NCBI RefSeq assembly: GCF_021018805.1
Contig: NC_086257.1
Location: 16,612,693-16,676,692 of the forward strand
Direction: 5' to 3'
Origin: Prinia subflava
Lineage: Eukaryota; Chordata; Aves; Passeriformes; Cisticolidae
Length of the DNA stretch: 64,000 bases
Shown in pieces: positions 61,001 through 64,000 of the stretch. The translations under genes and the position numbers were made by a program. The notes under the pieces were generated by a model, which did no database searches, had not been told where the DNA came from, and worked only from the letters and a program-made list of their open reading frames with translations. Within the stretch, counting starts at the first letter, position 1; every line of letters begins with the position of its first letter.

Positions 61001-64000
61001 CCATGCAGAGGAGCCAGCTGCTAAGCAGTGCGATCAGCCATGGTCACAGGTCCATCTGTTTTATGATGGTGTGTAGGACCCCCCAGCCCCAGAAATGCCC
61101 TCTCTCACTTTGGTTTTCCAGTGGTGCCATTGCTTTGGCTTTCTGGGATGTGTGGCTGTCTGCAGGGAGAACCAGTAGCATGGAGCAGGGTGTCATGCAG
61201 TGCTGGACAACTGAGTCTTGAAGAATTTGCATTTAGGACTTGGAAATAGGGAGAGAGAAATCCTCTGTCTGTGATTTGATTTGAAATGCAGACCTGCAGC
61301 TGCCAGCATTGTGGATATCAGCCTTTCACTCAAAGAAGTGCCCTTTCCAGTATTTCTTGGGCACTGCTAGGCTTATGGGGAGAGATGATGTCTTTTATTA
61401 GCCTGACTGATAGAGGAGGAATAAAACCAGACAAGCTCTCACCACCCAAGCCCTGGTTTCTATGACACATTCATTAGAAAGGATTTCCTGGGGGGTTGCA
61501 GCTCCTTTTTTACATTGTAAATTTTTTTTGCCTAGCCCTGCTGAGCCTCTCCTACTGCATTTCTAGATTCAGCTACATTTATAAACCCCTTATTCCAGGT
61601 TTATGACCCCTGTATAAGCCCAGGTGACTTTATTTCCATCTGCAGTAAAACCAAGCTGAATGATGCGATCCCCAACATAGGCACATCCGTAGCAATGTGC
61701 CAGGGAAACCACTTCCCACTGGAGGTGCTATCCCTCGGCAGCGTTCCAGCTCGCTGGATCCTGCGTGCCCTGGCACTCCTCAGGACAGCTGGCAGACACT
61801 GCTGCCTCTTGGCAGACAGTCACAGGAAGGGCAAAGCATTTCAAAGGTGCCGGGCAACCTCTGGATTATTCAAGGCAATTCTACACAGCTCTGATATTTT
61901 GCAAATCTGGACATTAAAGATGTGCTTAGGGAAATCTCCTCTCATCCAGTGTCTCTCTCAGAAAGAGATGGGGATAATCCTGTTGCCAGAGTTCCTCTGG
62001 GCTGCCCCTGGGATCACTCCTGGAACATCTTGCTCTCTGACTGTGACACAATTGAGACATCTTTGTGTGTTAAATGCTGGCCTTGCAATTACTAGGAATC
62101 CTTTCAGGCTGTGACCGTATCATGTTAAGGAAAAAGGAAATGTGTATTTAGAACTTAAACTCCTGTGCCTTGTGACAGTTGGTTTATTCTCCATGCAGAG
62201 GGTGAAGAGGCATCGTGATGGTAAAGCAGGAGGCAGTCAGCCAAGACTGTTGTGGTGTTGGAAACAGGCTTCTTTAAATTCAGTAAGGTAGAATAAATTG
62301 AAATACCTTCAGTGCAAGGTCATGTTATGTATGTTTGCTGAGCCCAGGAAAAGGTTGATTGCATTCTTACTCTCCTCTGAGACTTCCTCCATGGCTTAGG
62401 TTAAGTTACTTCACCTAAAGTTTCCTTCCTGTAAAACAAAGGTAACGCAGGCTGATTCTTCCCTAACACTAGATTTGTTACAGCTAATTGCATAGTGAGT
62501 ATTTAGTGCTGTAATTATGATCTGAGTTAAAGCTTTGCTTGTGTTTCACATCATTGAAAGCCCTTCCATTGAATTACAGCCTCTTGAATGGGATATTAAT
62601 CCTGCTCAAGTACACTTAAAGCAAGCACGGGCCTTCGTGTTCCATGTAGGCATTTTTCTAGCAAACTGGTATTGCTCCAGGAGATGTGAAGGGAAAGAGG
62701 ATGTGCAAAGGCACACAAATATTCAGTAAGTACAGACCATTATCAGATGATCAGAATTGGGGAGAGAGAGAAAAGCAGCTTTTAATTTGGGTGGGAAAGG
62801 GCATGGGAGCTTTTATTAAATTACTGGCACTTTGCTCGCTGTGACCTGACTTTGGGGTCTTGAGGTGGTCATGGGTGATCTTAGGCAGGCAGGGATTTCC
62901 AAGAGTCTGTAAAGCTATTTTCTCTCTTTTCTGATATGGGTTGGCATCACTTACATTAAATTTATACCCTTGTGGTGCAGGTCCTTCCAGGCAGCATGGC
63001 CAAGCTCACGTACTGTGTCAGTGAGTTATGAATGTAGCAGTATTGTTCACATTCTGTTCGCAACTGGAATAACAGAGTTGGCAGCCTTTGTGTTGAGGGA
63101 AGCAGCTTATCACAAGCTGTGCCCTTGTGACCTTCCAGGCAAACCAGGGCTGCTGATTCATGGTGTGACTCCCTGACAGCCCCAGACCATACAGTTAACC
63201 TTTTGGCACTGGTGTGCACTGCAGTTAGAAGGGAATTATAGCCATTTTCTGGTGCCAAACCATAAATGTGATTAAATATTTAAAGTTTTTCCTTCAAAGC
63301 AAAAGGTAAGTGTAAAGTGTGTGCACTTGAGGAGAAAATGGGCACCTGAGACTGTTTTTCTGTACTGTTTTGAAGAACAGTGATTCTCTTGCATCCAGGT
63401 AGAAAAAGTTATCTCTGAAATCACTAAATAGGTGTCAGAGTTTGGAAGAGCTGGGATTTGTATGCCAGTCAGCTTCCTGCTGGTCCTATATTTACAGGCT
63501 GGCACACAGAGCAGTCAAAACGGAAACTAAATTGAATAGCTAAATTACTTTATGGCACACATGTAGAGCATTTCTCTCTGTTTTTCTGAAAAGCACCATT
63601 CCATGTTGCCACTTAAAATAAACTAGAGGAATAATGTGGTGGTTCTTTGAGGGCAGTTATTGCTTCTTCACAAAGGTAAACAATGGGAAGAGAAGTCAGA
63701 AGTGAAACTCAAATAATGAATTTTGCTTCATTAAGCAGCTGCTAAAGATTATCTTTAATACAGATTTCACTTAGAAAATAACTCAGGAATGGTGGAAACA
63801 CTTGGAGCTACTCAGGTTTGCTCTAGCATGAATATGCTCAAAAGCTTTAGCTTTGTTGGTGTAGTCATGTGAGTAATTTGTGATTTGGTAATTCAATGTT
63901 CAGCAGCAGAAATACTGATTAATTGTAAGGAATTAGAACATGGGTTAAAAAATCCTGCCAGAAAATTACGTTGGCTGACATTTTGTTCAAATTTTGAGTA
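58017..64000 (+). other. DIS3L2: DIS3L2 intron, 5' part (continues beyond window)
   Basis: Begins GTAAGG. No further DIS3L2 exon, transposable element or RNA gene is recognisable to me in this 6 kb. ORFs up to 139 codons (for example 61695-62114) have no identifiable domain and overlap ORFs in other frames. A short 7-bp-arm inverted repeat (AGGTTTT...AAAACCT) near 60046-60069 is probably chance. Confidence 0.8.

Noticed and set aside
63283..63308. CCTTCAAAG|CAAAAG|GTAAGTGT, a possible 6-nt microexon
   Set aside because: Poor pyrimidine tract and ambiguous acceptor; too short to support.

Overview
This window is vertebrate, almost certainly avian, nuclear DNA. It is an internal slice of one gene, DIS3L2 (DIS3-like 3'-5' exoribonuclease 2), on the + strand. 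Six coding exons can be placed at 6140-6374, 18559-18665, 19858-20105, 26778-26951, 42289-42368 and 57904-58016. All six have AG/GT boundaries, and their reading phases join without conflict (0-1, 1-0, 0-2, 2-2, 2-1, 1-0). They total 957 nt, or 319 codons. Compared with my memory of human DIS3L2, they cover roughly residues 123-439: the end of the first cold-shock domain and its linker, the second cold-shock domain, and the N-terminal part of the RNB nuclease domain including the catalytic aspartates. The start of the gene (N-terminus and promoter) lies before position 1. The remainder of RNB and the S1 domain lie beyond 64000.

The other ~98.5% is intron. The avian call rests on CR1 LINE copies, including one with a TTCTATT-type 3' tail that I associate with bird genomes, and on the lack of any mammalian Alu or L1 signature. 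Layout: 1-6139 intron with an old CR1-like tail; 6375-18558 intron with a diverged pair of similar segments, a possible 15-nt microexon and an antisense coding-like ORF; 18666-19857 short intron; 20106-26777 intron with hairpins and conserved-looking AT-rich sequence; 26952-42288 intron with three CR1 copies, a 27-bp-arm inverted repeat and a homeodomain-motif-rich block; 42369-57903 intron with a possible cassette exon and G/T-rich tracts; 58017-64000 intron in which I see nothing specific.

Nearly all ORFs of 60-180 codons here look like chance ORFs in intron sequence. I saw no tRNA, rRNA, CpG-island promoter, CRISPR array or bacterial feature. The most checkable new observations are the frame-preserving 15-nt microexon candidate (15759-15773), the near-perfect inverted repeat at 40923-40981, the candidate frame-shifting cassette exon right after the catalytic exon (42903-42964), and the coding-like antisense ORF (15849-16046). 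I found no convincing wholly new multi-gene system.
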